Source: Microcebus murinus (Eukaryota > Chordata > Mammalia > Primates > Cheirogaleidae). Taken from it: a DNA stretch of 64,000 nt. The position numbers and the translations under genes are program-made. The DNA is taken from NCBI RefSeq assembly GCF_040939455.1, contig NC_134106.1:38710001-38774000 (forward strand), given 5' to 3'. Within the stretch, counting starts at the first letter, position 1; each line of letters begins with the position of its first letter. Positions 11,701 through 23,235 of the stretch are shown here, one piece after another. The notes below the pieces were generated by a model. That model was not told where the DNA came from. It did no database searches and was given only the letters and a program-made list of their open reading frames with translations.

Positions 11701-13609
11701 ACTGGAGATGTGCAAGGCAAGGATCCCTCACTCTCTGTCTTCGTGCCCCTTTCTCCCTCACTCCCCTCCTCTTCGCCTGCCCCCACACCCACCTCTCTGG
11801 CTTCTACTCCACCCCCCTTCCCTCTCTCTTTCTCTGCCAGTTCTCTTTCAATATCACTCTCCAGTGATTCCAAGTACCCACTGCCCTTCCTGGGCTGAAA
11901 TTATTCACATATAGTCTCTGGCCACTCCCTCCACATGGGCAGACAGACAGAATGACCACTGCCTGGAGCCCCTGGCCTGGTTGAATTTGGATGGAAGCCC
12001 ACCCCTCATGGGTCTGACATTGGCTCAGAGCCCCTGGTAAAGGAGGAGTGTGGCAAGCAGAAAAAATTGGGGCTCACTGCTTGTAAGATCCATTCACTCA
12101 TTAATTCACAATTCACTCATTCATTCATTCATCCATTTTTCTTCTGTGTGTACGCAGTGTATGGTAGGTGCTGTGGGAAATAAATGAGGAGATAACAGGG
12201 CTTCGGCCCCCTGGGACTGCCATTATAGTCAGAGAGACCAGACTGGCCCCTGAAACATTTAGAGCAAAATAGGGTGCAGCAAAAGGTCCCAAAGGAGCGA
12301 CAGCCCCCAGGATTGCCCAGCTCCTCCCAGGTAGGGAGAAGAAAGGCCTAGGAACATGAAGGGCCCTCAGGGGTTGGGGAGAGAGGTGCTGGCAGGATGC
12401 AGGAGGGTGGGAGCAGGGGGTCTCCAGCGGGAAGAGGGGAAGGTGCAGCCTGAGTAGGGATGGGCCGGAGGGCCCAGGAACTGGACGGCTCCCACCCCAG
12501 GAGCTGGGGCTCTCAGCCCAGCCCAGCTGGGGTTGAAACTTAGAAGTGACTGGAAAACATGGCTGGAGGCCAGGACACCTGGACACCAGGGCCCAGCCTC
12601 AGATCCCTTTGTTGGGAATCAGAAGCGACACCTGAGAGGCTGCAGGCTCAAGTTCCCCGTAAAATAAACAGATACCAGGATGGAAAAACATCCAGATGAA
12701 CAGTCACCCGCTGTCCCTCCCCACACTCCCTGCTCCCCGCTCCTGCCAACCCCAGGTCATCAGGAAGAGGTGCCCCTTATTACAGAAAGAGACTCCTCAG
12801 AAGTCTGGGGGCCAGCAGTCCACGCCAGTACCTTGAGTCTTTATGGGAACCTGTTCTTAATTGTTTAACTTTTTCTATTAGGAAAAATTTCAGGCATACA
12901 CAGAGAGAGTAGAATAATGAACCCTTGTATTACTATCGCTGAGCTGTAAAAATTATCATCTCATGGTCAATCTTTTATCCAACTTCCCCCAACTTTTTGG
13001 GAGGCAGGAGCATGTTCTTTTAAGGTAATGTGCTTTTGTAAAAAAAGGTCTGCTAATTTTTGTTTTTTTCTTTTTTTCTTATTAAAAAAAAATACACACT
13101 CCCCTCTGACAGAGACAGATTTTCATACCCAGGGCTTATCTGAAGATGGGGAAAGGGTCTATCATTTGTTAATCTCTCCCAACGTGCCCAGGCAGGGGCT
13201 GGTGTTAATCGTTTACTCTTCCCAGCAGCTGGAGAAGCAGGGATAATTAAACCAATAAGAGAAAGGTCACATGCAATAAATTACATAGGTCACCAAGTCC
13301 AAGCTCTGCTCTTACACTCTAATGCCTTCTATCTCCTTACCTTCCAGGGGCGCCCTGAGGGTGGCTAAGGCCAAAATGGGGAAAAGGATGAAAGAGTCAC
13401 TTAGCCATGGTGGCGGTACTGGGGCAGGGTTAGGGGGCTACCTTCATGGTCTGACCTCCGTCCTTTGAGTGTTGTTGCCTCCTTTCCTTGGCCTGGTGGT
13501 GCCCACTCCCACCTTCTAGAGCACTCATGCTGACCATCCTTCTGCCACACCCCATTGAAATGTGCTCTAAGGAAAGGGGCTCAGGTGTGTGAGCTATAGT
13601 ATCACCTAC
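11701..13609. other. Single-copy DNA, no gene seen
   Basis: Includes pyrimidine-rich sequence at 11730-11860, a degenerate cattcattc-type simple repeat at 12090-12137, and a 153-codon minus-strand frame at 12125-12586 of Pro/Ser-rich, low-information composition that I regard as chance. 13235-13300 (ggataattaaaccaataag..) is another AT-rich, repeat-free patch of possible regulatory character. Confidence 0.4.
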
Positions 13610-13735
13610 AGCAGGGCTGACCAATCAACTTTCTGCAATGATGGGAATATGCTATTCTGTGCTGTCCAATATAGTAGGCACGAGCTACATGTGGTTATTG
13701 AGTGGAGCACTTGGAATGTGTGGAAGGCCTTGAAT
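13610..13735. mobile_element. hAT-Charlie MITE fragment
   Basis: 'ccaatcaactttctgcaatgatggga..ctgtgctgtccaatatagtag..cacatgtgg..cacttggaatgtg' is part of the 'ctgtccaata' non-autonomous hAT family. A more complete relative is at 17885-18095. The short inverted 'ctgtccaata / tattggacag' ends support the class; subfamily not resolved. Confidence 0.55.
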
Positions 13736-13924
13736 ACCAAGTAAAGAAGGCAAGACTGTGCCCTGTGGGCTGTAGGGAGTTATGGGAGATGCCTGAGCAA
13801 ACGGATGTTTTGATAGGGATGGCAGCAGCTTTCTGGTTTTATTTGCTTATTGGTTTGAAGGCTGCTACTGACAAACCACCGCCTTCCAGCTGATGGACCT
13901 CACTCTAAGCTCGTGCACAATCTT

Positions 13925-14050
13925 GTTTAAGTCTCACACTCAGCCACATGAGTTTGATGGTTTACAAAGGAAGAAAGTGAGGCTCAGTGATGGTGTTACG
14001 CAATTAGCCAGCGACGGAGGAATTTGGACCCAAGTATGTCTTCTTCCAAA
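13925..14050 (-). mobile_element. MIR: MIR SINE fragment, antisense
   Basis: 'ggtttacaaaggaagaaagtgaggctcagtga..caattagccagcgacggaggaatttggaccca' parallels the antisense MIR core (cag..tgaggctcagagagg..acttgcccaagg..cagagctgg). Confidence 0.6.
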
Positions 14051-15155
14051 GCCTCTGAGCATGATGCCATGCTGGCTTTGAGAAATATCAGCTGTTATCA
14101 GGGTGGAAAAAGGAGCGGAATAGGAGAAGAACACGAAGTCTCCTACACTGGTATCTAGACACAGCACTGGCACTCAGGAGAGGCCAAGTAAATCCTTGCT
14201 CATTCAAACTGGATTGGGTGAAGGTTCTGGAAAGTCCTTAATCTCAACCAGGCTGCCAGGAACTAAGTCTGGCACCGGCCTCTGAGAAACCTATTTCCAC
14301 CAGGCGGGCTGGAAATTCAAAGCTCTTACAGGCTTTCATACAGTTTACTCTCCATCACAGCTGCTAACAAGCCAAGCTGCTTGGCGGGACCATTTCCAGG
14401 GGCTGTGGCCAGGCCTAGGACCGCCTGAAAGGGACAGGCGTGAAGACTTGCTGTGTGAAATGGGCATTTCTGCTGGCCCTATCCTAGGGCCCTCTCTTCC
14501 TCAGCTCCTCTCCAGGGGTGTTTGGGATCCCACCCTAGCTAAGAAGAGGGGCCTGGGCCAGGGGCCTATAGGGCCCCAGAAATAAAGTCAGACCCAGAGA
14601 TACAGAGCTCAAGGAAGTAGGCTGAAGAGGCCCAGATCTCCAGAAAATCAATTTATGTAAAATCTGTCTGCACAACCTGCTGAGCAGATTCAGCCTGCTG
14701 CCCTTGCCCAATCTGCCACCCACCAGCACTTGAGTCTCTCCTGCCCGCTCTCCGCAACCAGCACCCCCTGACCGAAAACCTTCTGAAAAGCACATTTATC
14801 CCAAGATGTTAGGACGTTAAATCCAATTCAATATAATCTCCTAACCCCTTGCTAGGAAATGTGCATTCTGTGCTGGAACTTTAGGCCCTCCAGGTTTGGG
14901 AGAGTAGAGGTTGAACTGACACCTAACCTGCCCAAGGACAAGGCCATCCCAGCTGATATCAATGCAATTTGGAAAGAGTCTATGAGGAAATAACTCCAGC
15001 TGGGTATAGCAAACAAGATGTGCTGAGTGCTTCAGCTTGCAGGTATTTCCTGAATGCCTCCCATGTGCCCCATTGTACGCTAGGAATGGAGGGGCAAACA
15101 GTAGTCCAAGAGGCAGCCCAAGAGCACGTGCAGCATGTGAAAGAGCTTTGGGTGG
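14051..15155. other. Single-copy DNA, no gene seen
   Basis: No Alu, LINE or LTR. 14310-14400 and 14570-14700 are repeat-free, mixed-composition stretches that could hold conserved sequence. No reading frame is convincing. Confidence 0.35.
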
Positions 15156-15490
15156 TGACAGAGACTTCTCTGGGTTTGAATTCCAGTTCTGCCTGATGAA
15201 CTGTAGGACCCCAGCAAATTATTGGCTTCTCTGAGCTTTCTAGCATTCTTTGATTTGGGAGGCACAGCTGAGTTGTTCAAAGACTTAGCAGCACAGACCT
15301 GGGTTTGAATACCAGTTTTGTCACTCATGAGTGGTGGGCCTTGGGAAAATCCCTTGATCTCTCTGTGCCTCAGTTTTCTCACCTGGAAAATGTGGACAGC
15401 GGTCCTACTTTGCTTTGTTATTGCAAGAATTAAATATGATAAAGTTTTATAATGCAGAGTACGCTGCCTCAAACAGAATCTCAATATGTT
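15156..15490 (+). mobile_element. MIR: Two adjacent MIR SINE fragments
   Basis: Two tandem copies of the MIR motif order: 'gggtttgaattccagttctgcc..' at about 15172 and 'ctgggtttgaataccagttttgtcactc..cttgggaaaatcccttgatctctctgtgcctcagttttctc' at about 15299. The second continues to a MIR-like 3' end near 15485. Confidence 0.75.
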
Positions 15491-17176
15491 CAGCATAATT
15501 ACATTAACTACTTTTCTCCCCAGGATTAGGCGTCAGAGGAGGAGGAAGAGGAAATGTTAGGAAACTGGGAGATGGGTATCAGAAAGGAAGCCAGATCAGG
15601 GAGAGGATGAAGCCCTGTGCTCTGAGCCCTGGCTGGTCCCTAGCTTCCCTCTGTGAAGCCCCTTTCCCTGCCCCTCCCTCCTGGAGCAGCTCTCCTGGCC
15701 TCTGTCACTCTAGTGGTTTTTATAAGGTCCATCTTACTTTGCAGGTTTTATTAGCAAGTGATTGCTCCTCACGACTCAACTATGAATCTTTCACTTGTGG
15801 TTTCCATCCCAACCATGGGGACTCTGAAGAAATAATGAATCTCTCTCTCCAGCCTCCCACACCAGGGAGCACACAATGCCTCGGGGCAAGAGGGCAATTT
15901 CTTCTGACCCCACCCAGCCTGTCTAGATATAAGGTCTGGCTTCAAAATACTAAGCAAATCATAAACGTTATCATCAAGCTGAGGTTCAGAGGGACTCGAA
16001 CCACCTGTCAGAGACCATGGAGGTAGCAGAGGAGGCAGGACTCACAGCCAGGGCTTCTGCACTGTTTCGTTATGCTTTATAGTCGCTGCCTAACAGCTTA
16101 CAGACTCTGCCTCCCAGAGGGCCTTCCCTCACCCCCACGGCCTGGACCTTCAGATTGGAAAGAGGGTTTGCCACCAGACTACAGGCACAGGAAGCACAAG
16201 ACCCAGGTCTTTCAGTCTGGCTAGGGGAAGAGCTACACTGGAACTTCACAGATGAGAACAAAGGAGTGTGCATTGCTCCTTCCTTCACTCCAGGGGCATT
16301 GATTGGGCTCCTATTGTGTGTTCTGCACACAGTGGTAGGTGAGATGTGGGTCCTGCCCCCAAGGTACCTATCACCCACCTGGGGAGAAAAGATTTAGACT
16401 CCACCATGTTAGAGCTGTAAGAGTCTTATTGGATCATCTAATTATGGATAATCTAGAGTTTTCAATCTACCTCTTTCTTCATTCCTTACTTTCTCCCTTT
16501 CTTTTCTTTCTTCCTCTCCTCCTCCTTTTTTTCCTCCTCCTCCTCTTTCTCCTTCCAGCCACATTTAGAAGCTAGTCCATTAATCCATGCAAGTGTGTTC
16601 TCTGGTTGAAGAGGACAGAGGAAATCCCGAAGCTGCTATTGACTTGGGTCCCCAACTCACCTACTCCCCTATGGTCTCTGAGGAATCCTCCTGGGAAAAA
16701 CAGTTTGAAAAATCATCAATCTGGTCCAACCCCTGAAAACCCCAAATTTGGAAACAGAGACTCCCACAGATCAAATTACTTGCCCAAGTTCAAACAACCT
16801 GCACCTCCTAATTGCAGGCAGGGCTCTTTTTCTTGACTACTCTGTCAAAGAGCAGTGTCAACAGTCCAAAAAAAAGAGATGCAAATGGTGGGGAAGTCAA
16901 GGGAGAACTCAGTGGGGCCGAGGTGGTCAGGGAGGCAGGAAACTTCGTGTGGGCCCTGACCTGACTGTGGCTGAAAGGGGCTGAGGCAGTCATTCAGGAA
17001 GGGGGCATGGGTCAAGCAGGTATTAAATTCCAGAAGCCTTAGATAAGCAGCATGAAGCCATGGAAAACTGGGAGGGGGCTAGGATCGGGTTTGATGTGGA
17101 GAGAAGGTCTAGGGCGGGTGGCAGAGTGGGAGGGTTGTTTTCCCTCCCATTCAGCCAGCCCAATCTGCTGATGGAT
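15491..17176. other. Single-copy DNA with a polypyrimidine tract
   Basis: 16485-16557 is an almost pure pyrimidine tract with tcc triplet runs. A 139-codon plus-strand frame at 15607-16026 has no recognisable domain and is treated as chance. No gene seen. Confidence 0.4.
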
Positions 17177-17206
17177 CCAAGTGGGTTCAACCCACTTGGG
17201 TTGAAC
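17177..17206. repeat. Overlapping perfect inverted repeats (bistable palindrome)
   Basis: ccaagtgggtt at 17177-17187 is followed, after one central base, by its exact reverse complement aaccacttgg-type arm at 17189-17199 (aacccacttgg). An overlapping second hairpin uses 17185-17194 against 17197-17206 (10-bp arms, 2-nt loop). The same middle segment can pair left or right. No mobile-element context recognised. Confidence 0.85.
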
Positions 17207-17884
17207 GACAGAAGGCTGGAAACCCAGGCAGGCAGGCATAGCAAGGGGATGTGCTGTACGAAGTAAGCCACGGGACAGTAGCTGGGTTGCATTAAAAATG
17301 GATCAAGATGATGGTTGAATAAAAACAAGAATGGAGCACTAGGGAAGAGGCACTCTGAGGGCTGTGGGAGCCTGCAACCAGGGACAGACCAGGTCCCCAG
17401 CAAGGAGGCCACAGATGCAAGCCCCTGGCTTCCAATGTCTACTCAAATGAGACAGGAAAGGCTTTTGGAGAGTGGCCCTTCCTGGAGGCTTCTGTGAACC
17501 TGCTCTTACTCATAAAATACAACAGTCTCAACCCCATCTTCCCCATCTTGATCTCTTGGGGTTGCTGTAAGGACCAAATGAAACAAGGTTGAGAACCACT
17601 GAAGGGCTTTACTAAGGCAGGGTTTGCAACTAAGCACGGCCTTCAGAGATGGCAAAATATGTGACTCAGCCCTGGAGTTAAACTAAGGGGAGATGGAGGC
17701 TGGACAGCACCCACCCTGCCCGAGGGCATTCAGACTTAAAGATCCTAAAGCCCAGGCTGACCACATGACAGGCACCTGCCTAACACCTTCATCCCTAGCT
17801 TGCACTCCCTGAACTAAGGTTTTAGCGGATAATTGCTGAAGGTATGATCCTCCCAGTGGGGTATATATAATCTAAAAGAGGTCT
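17207..17884. other. Single-copy DNA, no gene seen
   Basis: No repeat family or exon recognised. Confidence 0.35.
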
Positions 17885-18095
17885 CAAGAACTTCCCTGTC
17901 CATTATAATCACCACTAGACACATGTGACCATTTTTATTTAAAATCAGATGAATTCAAATTTAAAATTTACTTCTTCAATCACACTAGCCAAATTTCAAG
18001 TGCTCAGCAGCTACATGTGGCTAGTGGCTGCCAAATCGGACAGTACAGATATAGCACATTTTCACCATCACAGAAAGTCCTACGGTCAGTGCTGC
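17885..18095. mobile_element. hAT-Charlie MITE, near full length
   Basis: Starts near 'ccctgtccattataatcaccactag', has an AT-rich middle with facing cacatgtg motifs (near 17920 and 18012), and ends '..ggacagtacagatatagcacattttcaccatcacagaaagtcc..cagtgctg'. The internal inverted symmetry and the wording fit a small non-autonomous hAT element. Same family as 13610-13735. Confidence 0.65.
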
Positions 18096-18499
18096 TCCCA
18101 GACTACGATGGTGGAATGATAGGTATTGGGGTGGTGGGGCTCCTCCCCGAGATGTCTCAAATCAAATCAAGCCAAGTAATGGCTTCTCTCCCTGCCTAAG
18201 TACAAGGTTAACCCCAGAGCCCTTTACTTGTGATTCCTTCAACCTCCGGCCTTTGATAACTCCCTCCCTCCTAATGGTAAAACCACCCTGCTCATTTTGT
18301 TCCTGATTAGGGCCAAAGGTCCAAGGGGAGAGGGCAAAGGCCTCTTCTGAGGTAACCCTATCTTCCACTATATCAGTGACCAACAGCAGGAACTTCTGAA
18401 CCCTGAGAAAGGTGGCAAGTGTGACAGAAAGGAGGGGAGAATTCTGAGCAGTTAGGACTGTACAGTGTCCCTCAAACAGCACATTGGCAGTGGCCACCT
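18096..18499. other. Single-copy DNA, no gene seen
   Basis: A 111-codon minus-strand frame at 18162-18497 has no recognisable domain. Nothing else seen. Confidence 0.35.
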
Positions 18500-19085
<586 letters not shown>

Positions 19086-20690
19086 ATTTGATTACTTGTA
19101 TCACGGCCTTGGTTGGGGTTGTGATTAAGGCAAGTTCACCACAGGCTCCAACCCTGACACATACTCAGTGCACTTGCCTTTCCTCAACCCCCCTGAGGGT
19201 TGTCATCCTGGTGCCTGTTGAGCACTTAATTGTTTGCTCCTTCAGTTTTAAGTGCGACTGGGGGACCACACCACCAAGGTCTAGCCCCACCTTTGCCCAG
19301 CCCTGGTTCTTCCTGCATCTGCGGCACCCCTGAGTACCGGCCAGGCCAGGCAGCCGGCTGCCCCAGGCCCCTGAGCTCTTTTGGAGAAGCAGCACAGGCT
19401 CACCGTCATGCAGGGTGGACAAGGATTGGCCCAAAAGGTCCGCCTGGCACAAGACCAGTACATCCAGACACTGGCACTCCCAGAGGGAAGGCGTCTGACG
19501 CCAAAGGCAAGCTGAGTCAATCAGATTCCCTTTCCCCAGAATCTGAATAAAGGAAGGAGATCAAAGACTGAGCATCTGGTTAGCCATGGAGGCTGAAGGT
19601 GAAAGATGAGGGGAAGGGAGGGGACCAAGGATGTCTACGATGGTCAAGGGAGAGCCGAAGGGAAGAGGCAATGAAAACTGTGTGTGCAATGGGAGGGCCA
19701 GTGCTGAGCCTGATGGCCCCTGGACTCTGGGCTGGGAATGAAGACCTCTGGCGAGGGTGAAGCAGCAGCCTTCACTCACTCTTTGGGCCTTGGCACTCCC
19801 AGGAAATGCTGCTGCTTCTGACTTCACTAGAAGGGTGGGAAGGACTGGAGGAAACATAAGCATGAAAGCGCCATAGCACCCTGTGATGTGCTGGAGCCTC
19901 TGATGGAAACAGCAGCCACCATGCAAATAGACAGTTTGTGGATTGCCTATGTCAGTGCAAACCCAGCACAGCGCCCCTGGATGCTCAGCAGCTCTTTTCT
20001 GACGGGTACATGGGTGCCTGGGGCCCAGGGGATCAGGGGCTCTCCCTTGCTCCAGGGGTGTTCCTCTGTCAAAGAGAATTGGAATTGAACCCCTCAATCA
20101 AGGTTCTGCCTATGTGTTTGGATAAACTAGTAAGCAGAGCAGCTCTCAGCAGAGCAGCAGACTCTGTCTGCTAAGTCCTGGAGCAGGTCTCTCTACCCTT
20201 CTGGGCCTCGGATAACTTATCTGTAGAAAGGCCGGAGAGGATTTGGAGTGGATCACCTCTTGGGCTCGTTGCTCTTTTTTCTTGGATCCCAGGGGTCCTC
20301 TGACATTACAGGGGTCTGGGATGGGGGACTCTCAGCTGCAGTGTGGGGGTGAGCACAGTAAATGGGTAGAAGCGACCAGAAGCAGAGAGCACCTGACTCC
20401 CAGGACCCTGCGGGGAGCACGGAGTGCTGGCGTCAGAGAGTTTGCTCTGCTCTCAGTGGTTATTTTAGACACCCTGCTTACACAGAAAGCTGGGTGAGGT
20501 GCCCTGGCACACTGAATTTACCTTTGTAAAAACTGAAAAAGGAAGATTTTAAAAAAAAGACCACTTCCTAGTAAAACAACGCCTCCTCTGCTTGGGAGAA
20601 GGAGCCTGGCCCTGTTTGGGGTGGGGTGGGTGGAGGAGGGGGAGCATTAGGCCCTACCTGGGCCCTGAGGCACTGGGAACGCAGAGGCCA
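19086..20690. other. Single-copy GC-rich DNA, no gene seen
   Basis: A 178-codon minus-strand frame (19561-20097) and a 106-codon plus-strand frame (19230-19550) lack recognisable domains. 20165-20235 may be a MIR 3' scrap ('ctctctacccttctgggcctcggataac'). No other feature. Confidence 0.35.
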
Positions 20691-20699
20691 TTTTCATCC

Positions 20700-20960
20700 A
20701 GCCTTCAGAAGTTTCCTTTTGTGGCATGGCGATGTTAAAAATATTCCTCCCTGAAGGTGCAACCGCGGCAGAGCAGATGTCCCTGACTGAGCACTTGGGA
20801 AGGAGCTATTAAAAGGAACGTAATTAGGTTGTCATCCTGGGGCCTCCGAGCCAGGCTTCTGAACGCCATCTTTGTTGAAAGTTTTCCAGATGTCAAATAT
20901 TTGCAGAACCAGATTTACCAAAAAGGCTGTTAATACTCAGTAGGAATGGGCTGTGTCAGG
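20700..20960. promoter_or_regulatory. Candidate conserved non-coding element
   Basis: A repeat-free mixed-composition block with clustered factor-like words: 'gatgttaaaaatattcc' near 20731, 'gctattaaaaggaacgtaattagg' near 20806, 'gccatctttgttgaaag' near 20865 and 'ctgttaatactcag' near 20927. It resembles the blocks at 2761 and 11556. Inferred from composition only. Confidence 0.3.
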
Positions 20961-21721
20961 CAGAGGCGAAATGATTCTGCAGGTCAAGGTTGGCCTCTGC
21001 TGTGTCCTTTCCCCTTTGTGGGTCCCTCCTCGCCCCTCCTCCTGCACACACAGCCCCTCCCCTGTACCACAATGTGCTCGTAGGAAAAGCTGTCAGTCAT
21101 TTCCTGCAGCATGAATGTGAGCCACTGAGCCCCTCTGGCCCCTCCAGGCGTGTAGGACTCAAGCCTGAGCTCTGTACACTTAAGGGAACAAAATGCTTTG
21201 TCTCCTGTAAAAGGGCCGTCAGGCACTGGAGTGGAGTGGGGGAGGGCCTTCCCAGTGACCCTGAAATTGCATGACAGGCAGCCACCTACTCCACTATGTA
21301 TAGACAGAGCCTGCCCTGATTCCAAGCTACCTCTGCCTTGGAGGCCTATCTGTTGTAATCACTCCCTTCCCTCCTGCTTGGCACATCCTGCAGGCTCATG
21401 CCCCCAGCCATCATCTCCCCAGCCATTCCTGTCCACGCATCCACATTCATTGGGAGTCTCCACGGCAAGAACATGCGGAGCGGCAGAGATAGAGGGGGAG
21501 CATAAACAGACATGATCCCTGCCATCGTGGATGGAGACAGTGTAGATGGAGAAAGACAGTATTCATCAGATAATTACAGAAAAAATGTACAATCATAGCC
21601 ATGACAGGAGCTATAAAAGAGAAGGAAGTAGATGGTGCTGGGAGGATGTGTCAGAGAGACTAATCTATCAGGGGAGTCAAGGAAGGCTTCCCAGCTGCTG
21701 TGATGACTGAGCTGAGAGCTC
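20961..21721. other. Single-copy DNA, no gene seen
   Basis: GC-rich up to about 21430, then a purine-rich stretch with weak L2-like wording (21500-21690: 'catgatccctgccatcgtgg..aataattacag..'). No gene recognised. Confidence 0.35.
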
Positions 21722-21809
21722 TGTGTGTGCGCACACATGTGTGTGTACATGTGTGTGTGCATGTGCATGTGCGTGTGTGTGCGCGCGCATGTGTGTGTGT
21801 GTGTGTGTT
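21722..21809. repeat. Compound (GT)n microsatellite with GC/CA interruptions
   Basis: Long alternating purine-pyrimidine tract, including gtgcgcgcgc and acatgtgtgtg segments. Alternating GC/GT sequence of this length is the classical Z-DNA-prone type. Likely length-polymorphic. Confidence 0.95.
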
Positions 21810-22169
21810 TTAAGGGGAATAGGCACTCAGTGGTTGGTTCCTTCAACTGGAATGGTTTGTGCAAAGGCCCTGGCTGAGCCTGTGAGGAGATATTAGGACC
21901 GTGGTCACAAACAAACACAAAAGGTAAGGGATAGAAGGAAAATCTGAAACCAGTTTCTGAAACCTTCTGCATTAGACAAAGCTCATATAGGTGGCTGAGA
22001 GTTGGCTCTACAAACAAACAAGTCCAGGCCATGTTTTCTTTGGTGGCAAAGTCGGAGAGCTGGCCCTCGCCTCCTCTTCCTGAAAGACTTCTCTGCTATT
22101 CTGGCCTGCTTTTCACTCTTTTGCAGTATAGGATGGTTATTTCCCAGGTTAGAAAATACTATTTTACAG

Positions 22170-22345
22170 TAGAATTGTTAACGGCTACCTAATATTGCAG
22201 AGGAGAGAAGGCCACAATTTCACTCACTGGACCCCTGTTGTTGGACATTTAGCTTGTTTCCATTGTTTTGCAATCCTAAGTGAATGAACATGATTGTACA
22301 TCATCTTTGCCCACTCCTTTGACGTTTGCCTAGGATAAATTTTGC
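22170..22345 (-). mobile_element. L1: Old L1 3' fragment, antisense
   Basis: 'taacggctacctaatattgcagagg..ttgttggacatttagcttgtttccattgtt..caatcctaag..gaacatgattgtacatcatctttg..cctaggataaat' follows the antisense 3' part of old L1M elements in order. Confidence 0.65.
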
Positions 22346-22889
22346 CACTTACAAATAAATTTGAGGGCCATCTTTACCAAACACCAGCTTTCTTACCTGC
22401 AGGCCCTGTACACCTGATCTATAGTGCTCTTCCCATTTGGGGCAGGGGTCCTGTGGGATTCTCATCCACCAGCTGAGCGAGTTTGGAGGAAGGAATGGGA
22501 GGAGTCTAAGCAGGCAGGAAGGAGCCTAAGTGGACAGTTGTTCTGTGCTGGGTGGGAGTATGCGGTGGGGCCTGGCAGGGATGTTAACAGAGGAGGCTCT
22601 GCCATCACACTGACCTCTTTCCCCACCTGTTCTTCCCCATCTACATGGACTGAGTCTGTCTACGCCAGTGGAGGGCTCTGTCCTGGCACTCAGCACTCGA
22701 GCTCACCTGTGTAGATGGGGTGTGGGGATGGGAGCCCTGGCTGAGGATGTGGGGTCTAGCATCTCCAGCAGTGAGCTCTCTGCAGGAAATTTCTCTGGAA
22801 GACACAGAGCCCCCAGGAGAAATGTGGGGCTGACCAGAAAGTATGTCAAAAGAAAGGGTCCCTGGAGGAGACAGACACCCTGCTAGGTG
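22346..22889. other. Single-copy DNA, no gene seen
   Basis: Short frames on both strands without recognisable domains. Confidence 0.35.
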
Positions 22890-23235
22890 CTTCATGGACT
22901 TCATAGGCATAATCTCTCAGCCCCAACAAATAGCTCTTTACCATAGGGGTATAAAATACGCCCATTTTTCAGCTATGGTAGCTGAGGTTCAGACTGGTTA
23001 AGTAACTTCCAAGCATCATACAGCTAATATTTCACAGGATATAGGTTTGAATATAAGTTTCTCTGATGCCATTTCCCCAGCTCCTCTCACCTGTTATGTA
23101 TTGCAGGAGGGAAGTTGCTGAGATGTGTGCTGATGTTACTCTGCATTAAATGAGATAATCCTGTTGAAAGCTGCAGTACCTGGTATGTAGTTAGTGCTCT
23201 ACAGATGTGATTTATTGTTATTATTATACCCTACT
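22890..23235. mobile_element. MIR: MIR-type SINE fragments
   Basis: 22950-23060 reads 'atacgcccatttttcagctatgg..gctgaggttcagactggttaagtaacttcc', the antisense core of MIR. 23130-23230 reads 'actctgcattaaatgagataat..gcagtacctggtatgtagttagtgctctaca', a sense MIR 3' end. They are probably two separate old insertions. Confidence 0.6.

Noticed and set aside
12125..12586. 153-codon minus-strand open frame
   Set aside because: Pro/Ser/Leu-rich translation of purine-rich DNA; the start lies beside a simple repeat; no family resemblance.
19561..20097. 178-codon minus-strand open frame
   Set aside because: Composition is low-information, with no domain or homologue recognised; likely chance.
21574..22032. 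152-codon minus-strand open frame with Thr-His repeats
   Set aside because: The repeat stretch is just the translated (GT)n microsatellite.
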